A DNA stretch of 33,350 bases from IDS-8 sp035304285 (GCA_035304285.1 DATGQI010000028.1:1-33350); one strand, 5' to 3'. Counted from the first letter of the stretch, positions 16,939 to 25,433 are shown. Notes: generated from the sequence alone by a model not told the origin. Program-made: numbers and translations.

Positions 16939-18659
16939 CAACAGTCAAAGAGAGCCAGAAGATGCACAGTGGGCGCTTCGGCCGCGTACAAACACGCCTT
17001 CTGGCGGCGATGATCGTGCTGCTTGCGTGGATGCCGCTCCCGGCGGCCGCTGCGGTCGTCGCCTCTGTCGACCGCAGCGATGTCGAGTTGAACGAATCGT
17101 TCACGCTCAAGGTGACGGTCGACACGGCAATCGACACGGAACCGGATGCAGCCAGCCTCGAGGAGGACTTCTACGTATTGTCGCGCAGTGAACTCAGCAA
17201 CACGATGATCGTCAATGGCCAGATCAGCCGCAGCCGAACGTGGAGCTATGTGCTGATGGCGAAGGAAGCGGGCGAACTCGTCATCCCGCCCGTCTCCATC
17301 GGCGCCGAGCGAAGCGATCCGCTGAAGATCACGGTTGCGCCTCAGAGCGCCGCCGCGCCGGGCGAGTCCGATATCTTCGTTGCGGCGGAAGTCGATTACA
17401 CCGACAGCTATGTACAAGCGCAGGTTCTCTACCGGGTGAAGGTTTACCGGTCGGCAGCAACCCGGCAGCCGCGACTGTTCGAGCCGGATATCAGCGGCGT
17501 GGACGTGCTGGTCGAGATCGCCGGGGAAGAACGAAACTACGAAGCGCTGATCAACGGCAAGAGCTACAACGTCGTAGAGCGCGTCTACGCGCTGTTCCCG
17601 CAGGCGAGCGGCGAGATATCGATCGCGCCTGCACGTTTCGAGGCGCGGGTTCTGCGGGAAGGACGCATCACCGGCCGCAAGGTTTTCCAGTCCGAGCCGA
17701 TCTCGATAAACGTGCGGCCGATCCCGCCGCCGCCGCCGGACCACCCGGATGCAGCCTGGTTTCCCGCCCGGATGGTCGAGCTGAGCGAAGAATGGTCGCG
17801 GGAACCGGAGAGCCTTCCCGCGGGCGAGCCGATAACGCGCCACATCACGGTGAGCGCTCTCGGCCAGCTCTCGACGCAGATCCCGGTTATCGAGGCCGTT
17901 GAACCGGATGGCGTGAAGATCTACCCGGACAAGCCCGACCTGCGGGTGGCTGCTGTCCCCGAGGGCGTGTTGGCTTCGCGCAAGGACCAGTACGCCATGA
18001 TCGGCGTGGAGGCGGGGACTGTGAACCTGCCGGAACTGACCCTGCCCTGGTGGGACATAGAAGCAGGGGAATGGCAGCTGGCGACGCTTCCGCCCCGCAG
18101 TATCGAGATCATGCCTTCTGCCGATGCGTTACCGGCGCAGGAGACCGTCGTGCAGGCGCCCGCAGCTTCTGAGCTGCAGGAGCCGCTCCTGCAGGTGGTA
18201 GACAGCACTTTCTGGAGAAATACGAGCGCCGCACTCGCGGGCCTTTGGGTGCTGACGATGCTCTGGTTCTGGCTTGCCCGCTCGCGGTCCGCGCCCGCGC
18301 GTCGCCGGGAGCCGGAAGCGCCGCCCGTCTACAAGCAACAGTCACGGCTGGTGAAGGATGCGAGACGCGCCGCGCGCGAGGGCGATACGCGCGAGGTCAA
18401 GTCGGCGCTGCTCGAGTGGGGGCACTTGCAGTGGCCGGAGGCGGCGCCCCGGAACATTGCCGACATCGCTTCGAGGGTGTCGGAGCCGCTGGCTTCAGAG
18501 CTCAGGACCCTCGCGCGTTCCAGCTACGGACCGGGCGACGGGAAGTGGGATGGTGCGCGGCTCGACAAGGCGCTGCGATCGTTTACCGTGCTCACGCCGG
18601 AGGCGGACGAACCGTACGCCAAAGGCCTGCCGCCGTTGATGCCCGCGTCGCGCCACTGA
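16932..18659 (+). CDS. batD: BatD-like exported membrane protein
   Basis: This 575-aa protein closes the Bat operon. It has a signal sequence (hydrophobic core around LLAAMIVLLAWMPLPAAAA), a long extracytoplasmic part with repeated beta-rich segments typical of BatD, and one transmembrane helix near residues 438-455. A short basic cytoplasmic domain ends it. The block beginning VASVDRSDVELNESFTLKV is the usual BatD N-terminal immunoglobulin-like start. I chose ATG 16932, which overlaps the stop of the previous gene. A GTG at 16908 would overlap it further without adding anything family-like, and the ATG giving MHSGRFGRV is a third option. Confidence 0.88.
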   Translation: MVTTVKESQKMHSGRFGRVQTRLLAAMIVLLAWMPLPAAAAVVASVDRSDVELNESFTLKVTVDTAIDTEPDAASLEEDFYVLSRSELSNTMIVNGQISRSRTWSYVLMAKEAGELVIPPVSIGAERSDPLKITVAPQSAAAPGESDIFVAAEVDYTDSYVQAQVLYRVKVYRSAATRQPRLFEPDISGVDVLVEIAGEERNYEALINGKSYNVVERVYALFPQASGEISIAPARFEARVLREGRITGRKVFQSEPISINVRPIPPPPPDHPDAAWFPARMVELSEEWSREPESLPAGEPITRHITVSALGQLSTQIPVIEAVEPDGVKIYPDKPDLRVAAVPEGVLASRKDQYAMIGVEAGTVNLPELTLPWWDIEAGEWQLATLPPRSIEIMPSADALPAQETVVQAPAASELQEPLLQVVDSTFWRNTSAALAGLWVLTMLWFWLARSRSAPARRREPEAPPVYKQQSRLVKDARRAAREGDTREVKSALLEWGHLQWPEAAPRNIADIASRVSEPLASELRTLARSSYGPGDGKWDGARLDKALRSFTVLTPEADEPYAKGLPPLMPASRH

Positions 18660-18675
18660 GCGCGGCTGGACCGGC

Positions 18676-19095
18676 CTACCAGTGCCCGGTATTCGGCATC
18701 GAGGCCCACGGTTCCGCCGGAGGCAGCGGCTCTCCTTTTTGCAGAAGTTCGATAGAAATGCTGTCCGGTGAGCGGACGAAGGCCATGTGCCCGTCGCGTG
18801 GGGGACGGTTAATCGTGACGCCGCCGTCCTTGAGGCGCGTGCACAACGCATAGATGTCGTCGACCGCGTAGGCGAGATGGCCGAAGTTCCGGCCCTCGGT
18901 ATAGTTCTCGGGGTCCCAGTTCCAGGTAAGCTCGACCTGCGCCTCGTCATCGCCGGGCGCAGCAAGGAACACGAGCGTAAACCGGCCTTTCTCGCTTTCC
19001 TTGCGCTTAAGCTCCTGAAGTCCCAGCTTGTTGCAATAGAAGTCCAGCGACTCCTCGAGATCCGTGACTCTCACCATCGTATGCAGGTATTTCAT
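18676..19095 (-). CDS. gloA: Lactoylglutathione lyase (glyoxalase I)
   Basis: Glyoxalase I converts the methylglyoxal-glutathione hemithioacetal to S-lactoylglutathione. The 139-aa protein starts like E. coli GloA (HTMVRVTDLEESLDFY). It places the four metal ligands at H5, E55, H73 and E116, nearly the same positions and spacing as the nickel-type enzyme; it also lacks the long insert of zinc-type enzymes. GAGGGG lies before the ATG. It converges with batD (16 bases apart). The short C-terminal tail ending PNTGHW is unusual but harmless-looking. Confidence 0.95.
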   Translation of the reverse strand: MKYLHTMVRVTDLEESLDFYCNKLGLQELKRKESEKGRFTLVFLAAPGDDEAQVELTWNWDPENYTEGRNFGHLAYAVDDIYALCTRLKDGGVTINRPPRDGHMAFVRSPDSISIELLQKGEPLPPAEPWASMPNTGHW

Positions 19096-19133
19096 CGTCC
19101 CCTCGCTTCCAACCGGCGGATAAATTCACCTTC

Positions 19134-19141
19134 ATTATAAT
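19134..19141. promoter_or_regulatory. Palindromic -10-like box ATTATAAT shared by divergent genes
   Basis: ATTATAAT is its own reverse complement, so TATAAT can be read in both directions: minus strand toward gloA (38 bases from its ATG) and plus strand toward the hydrolase. Neither side has a clear -35. This is the pattern expected of a bidirectional promoter, inferred from sequence alone. Confidence 0.45.
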
Positions 19142-19210
19142 GACCTCGATGATCATGGCCGTAGATATACCGATGCTCTTGATGCGCGATCACACCCGGC
19201 GTGCCAGGCC

Positions 19211-20170
19211 TTGAAGGCAATCGAGCCGCTGATTGTGTACGTGCCCGGCCTGCGGCCGAAGCCGCCTCCCGCGACGCATAGACGCGAGCTTTTGCGTTGC
19301 ATGCTCGAGGGAATCAGGCGCATCGACGACGAAGCAGCCTTGCAGATCCGCGAGGCCGGTCGCGCCTTCGACATCGTCGGCTGGACCTATGACTTCTACG
19401 GTGAGCATCGGGACGTGGAACTGGATCGTCCGTCGATCGAACAGTTATTGCAGCAAGCTGCCGCGACACCGAGGGACATCGCGGAGGCGAGAACGCTCAA
19501 ACGGCGCGCCGTACGCTGGCTTTATCGCGCGGCCGAGCACCTGCCGTTCCTGATACCGCAGGTAGCGGATGAAAACATGCAGCTGCACCTGCGTGACCTG
19601 CGCCGCTACGTCACAAACGACGCGGACGTCGCCAACGCCACACGGCGCCAGCTCAAGATGCCGCTTCGCGCCGCGTGGAAGAGCGGGCGGCCGATCCTGC
19701 TGATCGGGCACAGCATGGGATCGGTGATCGCCTACGACACGCTGTGGCAAATGAGCCGCGAATCACGGGAGGATGTGCGGGTGGACCTGCTGACACTCGG
19801 GAGTCCACTGGGACAACGCTATATCCAGCGCAGGCTGGAAGGTCGCAACGAGGCGGGTGAGCGCCGCTACCCGGATAACATCAAACGCTGGGTGAACATC
19901 GCGGCGGTCGGCGAGATGACAGCGATCGATATGGAAGTCAGGAACGACTTTTCCGACATGGTTGCCCTCGGCCTGACGGAAGACTTGAGGGACGTCGAGG
20001 TTTACAACTATTTTCGCTTCCACGGAGTGTTGAACGTGCACTCCGAATACGGCTACCTGGTCAACGAGGCAACCGCACTGGAAGTCCGGAACTGGTGGCG
20101 CGAGGTTACCGGCAATGCCGAAGAACCTGTCGCGACGGCCAGGGCTAGGCAGGATCCAGGTTCGGCTTGA
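19211..20170 (+). CDS. Alpha/beta-hydrolase fold protein, substrate unknown
   Basis: The 319-aa protein has a nucleophile elbow GHSMGS (S168) preceded by a beta strand PILLI, and a possible catalytic histidine late in NVHSEYGYL. This supports a serine hydrolase of the alpha/beta fold, lipase- or esterase-like. The N-terminus (IVYVPGLRPKPPP) fits the first strand plus oxyanion loop. There is no signal peptide, so it is probably cytoplasmic. The only in-frame starts near the N-terminus are TTG 19211 and GTG 19235; I used TTG because GTG would cut the first strand. Its 3' end overlaps the convergent OmpA-like gene by 26 bases. I cannot name the substrate. Confidence 0.7.
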   Translation: MKAIEPLIVYVPGLRPKPPPATHRRELLRCMLEGIRRIDDEAALQIREAGRAFDIVGWTYDFYGEHRDVELDRPSIEQLLQQAAATPRDIAEARTLKRRAVRWLYRAAEHLPFLIPQVADENMQLHLRDLRRYVTNDADVANATRRQLKMPLRAAWKSGRPILLIGHSMGSVIAYDTLWQMSRESREDVRVDLLTLGSPLGQRYIQRRLEGRNEAGERRYPDNIKRWVNIAAVGEMTAIDMEVRNDFSDMVALGLTEDLRDVEVYNYFRFHGVLNVHSEYGYLVNEATALEVRNWWREVTGNAEEPVATARARQDPGSA

Positions 20171-21611
20171 TGACGATATCGATGCGGCGATTCTGTGCCC
20201 GGCCTGAAGCGGTCTCGTTGTTCGCGATCGGGTTGGTTTCGCCGAACCCGGTGGCGATCAGCCTGTAGCTCGGAATGCGCATGGCATTGATCATGTACTG
20301 CTGCACCGCCTCGGCGCGGCTTTGCGACAGGGTCTGGTTCATGTCGTCGCTACCGTAAGAGTCGGTGTGTCCCTCGATGATGAGTTCACTGCGGGGGAAA
20401 ACGTCTATCGCGCGCTCAACCTTTGCCAGCAAGTCGAGGTTCTCCTGCTTGAGTTCCGACTTTCCGCTGTCGAAGCTTAAGCCCACGAGCCGCAGGATCA
20501 CGTTGTCGCCTTCGCGAAACACACGTGCTTCGTCGCGCCCGAACATCCGCTCGATCGTTTCGAATTGCTCCTTGACCCGCGCCTGTGCCTCCAGCCTCTG
20601 TACCAGTGCGGTGCGCTCCGCGGTGGCGCCGCCAAGCCGCTCGTCCAGCGTCCGTATCTCCTCCGCCATGTCCGCGGCGCGCAGTGCGTTGGCCTCGCTT
20701 TCCTGTTGCAGCTCCTGGTTTTCGGCCCGCAGGTTGTCAACGAACGTCACTAGCTCCTGTTCGACCTGGTCATAACCGTTCGCCATTTGCGGAACCACGT
20801 TCGCGGCGTCGGCGATATTCTTGAGCGGTGACTCCCATTGCAGGACCAGCTCTTCGACGGTCAGGTTCTTGTCCCTTACCCGGCGCACGATCTCTGACAG
20901 GTAGATGGCATGCCGTGCTTCGTAATTAGCCTGCTGTGCGAGGCTGCGCGGCAGGTCCGCATCGTAGCGATTCTCACTGAGTTCCCGTTCCGCATCAGCG
21001 AGCAGCTGGCGTGCCTTGCCGAGCGTGATCGGAGCGTAGCGCTCCACCTTTGCGCGTTCGGCCTCGGCCAGCAGTCGCCGCGTTTCGGTCAGGTACTGCG
21101 CCTTGATCGCGACCAGCTCGGCATCCCGGTAAAGGGTTGTCGCCTCGATATCCTTGCGCTTTGCATCCTTCAGGTCGCCACGCTCGACTTCGCGTATAGC
21201 ATCGCCGAATGATTTCTGGGCACGCGCCCACAGGTCCGGGGACAGATCGGGTGCCCGCGCGTTGGCTGCATCCTGCCGGCTCTTCATGACCTGCGCGAGA
21301 ACCGTCTTGCCGAGTCGAGCGACCCTGGCTGCTTCCTGGAAATCTTTCGCGGCGTCTGCGGCCTTGTTCCGCACGTACTCGACGTTACGGCCGCGTTCGA
21401 GGGCCGCCTCGGCTGCCTGGTAGTCTTTCATGCCCGCGGCATAACTGGTGGGTGCGAGCAACTGCGCATTTGCCTTGTTCGCCTCCGCGAGCGCTGCGTC
21501 AGCATCACGAAAGAACGTCGCGCGCAGCTCACTCTGCGAAAAAGCCGGTCCTGTGAGCAGAATCAAGGTTGCCAGCACGCCCCACCGGGCCAGTAGTGTC
21601 GGATTAGCCAT
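20145..21611 (-). CDS. Periplasmic protein with three helical repeats, coiled coil and OmpA C-terminal domain
   Basis: The 488-aa precursor has a signal peptide (cleavage after about residue 26, AFSQ/SEL). Three related helical modules follow at about 50-97, 120-167 and 190-237, each with a (A/S)P..(Y/L) start and a run of alanine-rich helices, resembling DUF4398-type repeats. A coiled coil covers about 280-355. The C-terminal domain (about 365-485) is OmpA/MotB-like with the peptidoglycan-binding residues D417 (GHTD) and R432 (SQSRAEAV). It probably tethers the outer membrane region to peptidoglycan. Its promoter region is the 331-base space upstream. The gene overlaps the hydrolase gene at its 3' end. 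Confidence 0.88.
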   Translation of the reverse strand: MANPTLLARWGVLATLILLTGPAFSQSELRATFFRDADAALAEANKANAQLLAPTSYAAGMKDYQAAEAALERGRNVEYVRNKAADAAKDFQEAARVARLGKTVLAQVMKSRQDAANARAPDLSPDLWARAQKSFGDAIREVERGDLKDAKRKDIEATTLYRDAELVAIKAQYLTETRRLLAEAERAKVERYAPITLGKARQLLADAERELSENRYDADLPRSLAQQANYEARHAIYLSEIVRRVRDKNLTVEELVLQWESPLKNIADAANVVPQMANGYDQVEQELVTFVDNLRAENQELQQESEANALRAADMAEEIRTLDERLGGATAERTALVQRLEAQARVKEQFETIERMFGRDEARVFREGDNVILRLVGLSFDSGKSELKQENLDLLAKVERAIDVFPRSELIIEGHTDSYGSDDMNQTLSQSRAEAVQQYMINAMRIPSYRLIATGFGETNPIANNETASGRAQNRRIDIVIKPNLDPA

Positions 21612-21942
21612 TCTGTAATTTCACTTAATATCAGTAAGTTATGATGAAAGCTGCGCGGCGGCGAGCGTCGCGCGGCTTCGGGATTCGTTATTGGCGCCCA
21701 CGCCTTGAAACGAGGCGGCACGACGATAATACATACGGGCCGCGCGCGAAACTGTGCAACGCATCTCTTAAAGATGCACCGACAAAGGCTTCGCTCCCGG
21801 ATTTAAGCCGCGGATTTTACGCCAGTTACGGACCACCCCGTATTTTTTCGCGGCATCTGCCACCAAATCCTTCCGCGTGTGCGACAACGTTTTGTGCTTT
21901 GGCTCACAGACGCTTCCGCGCTCCGCCGGTAGCCTCTCAATC
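21612..21942. other. 331-base space between the OmpA-like gene and the 65-aa gene
   Basis: No convincing gene is present. It contains a possible minus-strand promoter (21730-21759) and a 6-bp inverted repeat GCATCT/AGATGC at 21761-21777 just upstream of it. A purine-rich A/T stretch lies next to the OmpA-like start. I see no tRNA-like fold or recognised RNA. Confidence 0.5.
21730..21759 (-). promoter_or_regulatory. Possible promoter of the OmpA-like gene
   Basis: On the minus strand TTGCAC (21754-21759) and TATGTA (21730-21735) are 18 bases apart. This would give a leader of over 100 bases. Both hexamers are imperfect, so the call is weak. The inverted repeat at 21761-21777 abuts the -35. 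Confidence 0.3.
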
Positions 21943-22140
21943 ATGTCCGTCAAGTACTACACGCAGTTTCGATTGACCGACGAGTACTATCGTGGCGGCA
22001 ACGAATTCAGCGGCGTAGTGGAACTCAGCCGCCCGGTGGACCAGAACTCCGACGTGACCGATATCGAGGCCGTGCTGGCAAAGAATTTTGACCTGCGGAG
22101 GAGTTCCGTCAAGCTCCTGAGCTGGTCCAGGCTGCACTAG
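21943..22140 (+). CDS. Small 65-aa protein of unknown function
   Basis: The 65-residue product (MSVKYYTQFRLTDEYYRGG at the start) has no signal peptide, membrane segment or motif I can name. It is rich in charged and aromatic residues and looks like a compact soluble domain. An intrinsic terminator lies 67 bases after its stop, which supports a genuine transcription unit. I chose ATG 21943; an earlier in-frame start at 21877 would add a less plausible leader. No ribosome binding site is obvious. The longer overlapping antisense reading frame through this region is a shadow of the lipA and sohB genes. Confidence 0.65.
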   Translation: MSVKYYTQFRLTDEYYRGGNEFSGVVELSRPVDQNSDVTDIEAVLAKNFDLRRSSVKLLSWSRLH

Positions 22141-22207
22141 TCCAGGCGGCACCAGGGAGTACAAGCGCTCCTTCCGGCTTCTGGCAATCGATTTTTCCCC
22201 CCGATTC

Positions 22208-22232
22208 TCCCGGCATTGCCGGGATTTTTTTT
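22208..22232 (+). terminator. Intrinsic terminator after the 65-aa gene
   Basis: TCCCGGC, ATT, GCCGGGA form a 7-bp GC-rich stem with a 3-base loop (22208-22224), followed at once by eight T residues (22225-22232). It ends transcription before lipA. Confidence 0.9.
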
Positions 22233-22317
22233 CCAGCCGGAAGGGGCGGGCCTGCCGAGCTTTCGTCCGCTGGTCGTGCGAAAATACGCCTCCCTTAAGT
22301 TTCGCGGACCCTGTTTG

Positions 22318-23358
22318 ATGACCGACCGATCCGAAGACGTAAAGAAAGGCAGCGGGCAGGTTGAGGCCTTCGCTTTTCGCGGTATCCCTATCGTCGAAAG
22401 CGGCAAGAAGTACCAGACCAGCGCCGGCTTCCCGGCCATCAAGAACGGCATCAAATCCCGCCGGGATGCACCGGAGCTTACCGTGGGTAACAAGCCGAAG
22501 TGGCTGCGCGCGCGCATGCCGGCCGGCGCCGGCTACTCCTACGTGCGCGAGACCGTTCGCGAACACCGTTTGAGCACCGTTTGCGAAGAGTCGATGTGCC
22601 CGAACATCGGCGAGTGCTGGAATTCCGGCACCGCGACGATCATGGTGATGGGGTCCGTGTGCACCAGGGCCTGCCGCTTCTGCGCCGTCGACACCGGCAA
22701 CCCCCGTGGCTGGCTCGATCACGAGGAACCGGAGAACACCGCGAAGGCAGTCAGGCTGATGAACCTGAAATACGTGGTGATCACCTCGGTCGATCGGGAC
22801 GACCTGCCGGATGGCGGTGCTGCCCACTATGCGGCTTGCGTCCGCGCGATCAAGCAGCTGAATCCTGACACGGCAGTCGAAGCGCTGACGCCGGATTTCA
22901 ACGGCGTGCTTTCCGACGTTGCGAAGGTGCTCGACTCGGGATTGGAAGTATTCGCGCAGAACGTGGAGACGGTGAGGCGCCTGACGCATCCGGTACGCGA
23001 TCCGCGTGCGGGATACGAACGGACGATCGGCGTTCTCGCGCATGCGAAGCACCACCGTCCGGAGGTGCTTACCAAGACCAGCCTTATGCTCGGGCTCGGC
23101 GAGCGCGACGAAGAAATCCTGGAGACGATGGACGATCTGCGCGAAGCAGGCGTCGACATCCTGACGCTTGGGCAGTACCTGCGCCCGACAGCGAATCACC
23201 TGGCGATCGAGCGCTATGTGAGCCCCGAAGAGTTCGACGCCTATCGCAAGGCCGGTCTCGCGAAAGGCTTTGTCGAAGTCGTAGCGGGTCCGCTGGTGCG
23301 CTCGAGTTATCGTGCCGAGAGAGTATTGCAGAAGAACAACGTCGGCATCGCCGTCTGA
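22318..23358 (+). CDS. lipA: Lipoyl synthase, divergent from the usual gammaproteobacterial type
   Basis: LipA inserts two sulfurs into octanoyl groups on lipoyl-dependent enzymes. The 346-aa protein has the auxiliary cluster motif C89, C94, C100 (CEESMCPNIGEC), the radical-SAM motif C115, C119, C122 (CTRACRFC) and the conserved late RSSYRAE whose serine ligates the auxiliary cluster. Sequence details such as RFCAVDT, VFAQNVETVRRL and PVRDPRAGYERT resemble mitochondrial LIAS and other bacterial branches more than E. coli LipA (321 aa). The cluster cysteines also lie about 20 residues later, reflecting a longer N-terminus. No lipB is next to it. I chose ATG 22318; an in-frame alternative at 22216 would run through the terminator. 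Confidence 0.93.
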   Translation: MTDRSEDVKKGSGQVEAFAFRGIPIVESGKKYQTSAGFPAIKNGIKSRRDAPELTVGNKPKWLRARMPAGAGYSYVRETVREHRLSTVCEESMCPNIGECWNSGTATIMVMGSVCTRACRFCAVDTGNPRGWLDHEEPENTAKAVRLMNLKYVVITSVDRDDLPDGGAAHYAACVRAIKQLNPDTAVEALTPDFNGVLSDVAKVLDSGLEVFAQNVETVRRLTHPVRDPRAGYERTIGVLAHAKHHRPEVLTKTSLMLGLGERDEEILETMDDLREAGVDILTLGQYLRPTANHLAIERYVSPEEFDAYRKAGLAKGFVEVVAGPLVRSSYRAERVLQKNNVGIAV

Positions 23359-23361
23359 ACC

Positions 23362-24384
23362 ATGACTGAATTCTTTGCCGAGTACGGCCTGTTTCTCCTG
23401 AAGGCCATTACGATCGCGGGGGCGATGGTGTTCGTCATTGCCGCTGCCGCAGCCGTGAGCCGCAAAGCGGGCAGCCAGGAAGGGCTCGAAGTCGAAAGCC
23501 TGAACCGCAAATACCGCTCGCGCGCGCAGGCGCTGCAAAAGGTCGTGCTGGGCAAGAGCCGCTGGAAAGCCGTGGCGAAAGCCGACAAGGCGCGGGACAA
23601 GGCGGCCGCGAAATCCAGGGGCGAACGGCCGCGCATCTTTGTCATCGACTTCAAGGGCGACCTGAAAGCGAGTGCAGTGCAGTCCCTGCGCGAGGAGGTG
23701 GGTGCCGTGCTGGCAGTTGCAGGCGAGGGCGACGAGGTCGTGGTCCGGCTGGAGAACTACGGCGGCGTCGTCCACGAGCATGGCCTCGGCGCATCGCAGC
23801 TCGCGCGCATCCGCGATCGCAATATTCCTCTCACGGTGACGGTGGACAAGGTTGCGGCGAGCGGCGGCTACCTCATGGCTTGCGTCGCCAACAGGATCGT
23901 TGCTGCGCCCTTCGCCATCCTCGGTTCCATCGGGGTGATCGCGCAATTGCCGAATTTCAACCGGATGCTGGAAAGCCACGGAGTGGACTTCGAGCAGATC
24001 ACGGCCGGCGAATACAAGCGCAACGTGACGATGTTCGGCAAGAACACGGATGCGGACAGGGCGAAGCTCAAGGAGCAACTCGAGGACGTCCACAGCCTGT
24101 TCAAGGCTGCCGTGGCCTCCTATCGGCCGAACCTCGACCTGGCGCAGGTGGCGACGGGGGAACACTGGTACGGCAGTCGGGCGATCGAGCTGGGTCTCGC
24201 CGACGATCTCAAGACCAGCGACGCGCTGCTCGCGGAACTGGCGGCCGACCGGGATCTGTACAGCGTCAGGTACAAGGTCCGGAAACCCCTGCAGAAACGC
24301 CTGATGGCGAACGTCGACGACGTATTGGAGAAAGTAGACTCCGCGGGCTGGCGCCGCCGCTTCGAAAGCCGGCTGCCGCGATGA
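23362..24384 (+). CDS. sohB: Inner-membrane serine protease SohB-like (S49 family)
   Basis: This 340-aa S49 protease has an N-terminal transmembrane helix (about 10-33), a basic linker and the S49 domain. The catalytic serine is S167 in AASGGYLMAC and the general-base lysine is K219 in AGEYKRN. The order and lengths match SohB rather than the longer SppA. The start lies 3 bases after the lipA stop, so the two are probably co-transcribed. A REP-like pair follows. Confidence 0.92.
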   Translation: MTEFFAEYGLFLLKAITIAGAMVFVIAAAAAVSRKAGSQEGLEVESLNRKYRSRAQALQKVVLGKSRWKAVAKADKARDKAAAKSRGERPRIFVIDFKGDLKASAVQSLREEVGAVLAVAGEGDEVVVRLENYGGVVHEHGLGASQLARIRDRNIPLTVTVDKVAASGGYLMACVANRIVAAPFAILGSIGVIAQLPNFNRMLESHGVDFEQITAGEYKRNVTMFGKNTDADRAKLKEQLEDVHSLFKAAVASYRPNLDLAQVATGEHWYGSRAIELGLADDLKTSDALLAELAADRDLYSVRYKVRKPLQKRLMANVDDVLEKVDSAGWRRRFESRLPR

Positions 24385-24399
24385 AACCTGTGGCACCTG

Positions 24400-24467
24400 C
24401 CTGGAGCCCGTCCTACGGGCGACTGCCGGGCACGGCTCTGTGTCGCCCGCAGGATGGGCTCCTGAAG
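24400..24467. repeat. REP-like pair, head to head (BIME-like)
   Basis: The forward unit CTGGAGCCCGTCCTACGGGC (24401-24420, then GACTGCCGGG) faces a reverse unit that reads CTTCAGGAGCCCATCCTGCG on the minus strand from 24467. The arms match the other REP-like loci. It lies just after sohB and before the M48 gene. Confidence 0.7.
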
Positions 24468-24559
24468 CCTGCTTCCCGAACTCGCGGGCAACTCGGAGAA
24501 CGCCGCTGCCCGCACCGGGAACCCGCTGCAGGTCGCAATGTCTGAGAGGGTAAGTCGGC

Positions 24560-24565
24560 TATAAT
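24560..24565 (+). promoter_or_regulatory. -10-like TATAAT ahead of the M48 protease gene
   Basis: A perfect TATAAT lies 23 bases before the ATG, with a GGGAGGAGG ribosome binding site (24577-24585) between. No -35 is clear. Confidence 0.45.
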
Positions 24566-24588
24566 GCCGCCTTTGCGGGAGGAGGCTA

Positions 24589-25413
24589 ATGAACAAACTA
24601 AAGGCCGGGAGCAAAGCGGGCAGCATCCTCTTGGGGGCCTGCCTTGCCGTCGTGCTTGCCGCCTGCGCGTCATCGCCCACCGGCCGTAGCCAGCTAGTGC
24701 TCAAGTCGGACGCGGCGCTGGCAGCCGAAGGCCAGCGGCAATTCAACATGATTCGCGAGCAAATGCCGCTTGTGAGGGATCGAGCAACCATCGATTACGT
24801 CGCCTGCGTCGCGAACGCGATCGTCGATGAACTCGAAGGCGAAGATGCGGAGATGTTCTGGGAACTCGCCGTCATCGACCAGCCGGACGTCAACGCGTTC
24901 GTGCTGCCAGGCGGCAAGATCAGCGTGTTCAGCGGCATCCTGACCGTCGCGCAAAACCAGCACCAGCTCGCCGCGGTCATCGGCCATGAGGTAGCTCACG
25001 TCACTGCGCACCATGCGAACGAGCGCGCTTCCCGTGCTTCGGTCGCAAACGTGGGTATCGACATAGCCGCGATCCTTTTGGGCGGCGGTTACGCGAGGCA
25101 GACGCAGGCAGCGCAGCAGACGCTTCGCACCGGCGCGGCGCTCGGCATCATGAATCCATTCAGCCGCAAGCAGGAAACCGAAGCAGACATCATAGGACTT
25201 CAGTACATGGCCAAAGCGGGCTTCGATCCGCGCGAAAGCGTTACGCTGTGGAAGAACATGGCCGAGAAGAACGAAAGCAAGGTTCCGGAGTTCATGTCGA
25301 CTCACCCTTCCGGCGATACTCGAATCGAATCGCTGGTCAGCCAGTTCCCGACGTCACTTGCTTACTACAACGAGGCGCAGGGAAAGGGACAGGCGCCGAA
25401 CTGCAGTCGTTGA
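24589..25413 (+). CDS. M48-family zinc metalloprotease, predicted lipoprotein
   Basis: The 274-aa precursor has a lipobox LAAC (cysteine 26) and the M48 core. HEVAH lies at 133-137 and a third zinc ligand E195 in the ExxAD motif (SRKQETEAD). Blocks NAFVLPGGKI and VFSGILTV are typical of the periplasmic, outer-membrane-associated M48 proteases (LoiP/YcaL-like) that degrade misfolded envelope proteins. It lacks the C-terminal TPR domain of BepA, so it is the short type. The strong GGAGG supports ATG 24589. The residue after the cysteine is alanine, compatible with outer-membrane sorting. Confidence 0.92.
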   Translation: MNKLKAGSKAGSILLGACLAVVLAACASSPTGRSQLVLKSDAALAAEGQRQFNMIREQMPLVRDRATIDYVACVANAIVDELEGEDAEMFWELAVIDQPDVNAFVLPGGKISVFSGILTVAQNQHQLAAVIGHEVAHVTAHHANERASRASVANVGIDIAAILLGGGYARQTQAAQQTLRTGAALGIMNPFSRKQETEADIIGLQYMAKAGFDPRESVTLWKNMAEKNESKVPEFMSTHPSGDTRIESLVSQFPTSLAYYNEAQGKGQAPNCSR

Positions 25414-25433
25414 CAGCTGCGCCGGACGGTAAG

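Noticed and set aside
15911..17137. 408-codon minus-strand frame over the VWA-TPR gene
   Set aside because: It is Pro/Arg/Ser-rich low-complexity antisense of the Glu/Gln/Ser-rich linker.
21937..24396. 819-codon open frame on the minus strand
   Set aside because: It runs antisense through the 65-aa gene, the terminator, lipA and sohB, all of which have strong evidence on the plus strand. It is His/Arg/Asp/Val rich with no motif.
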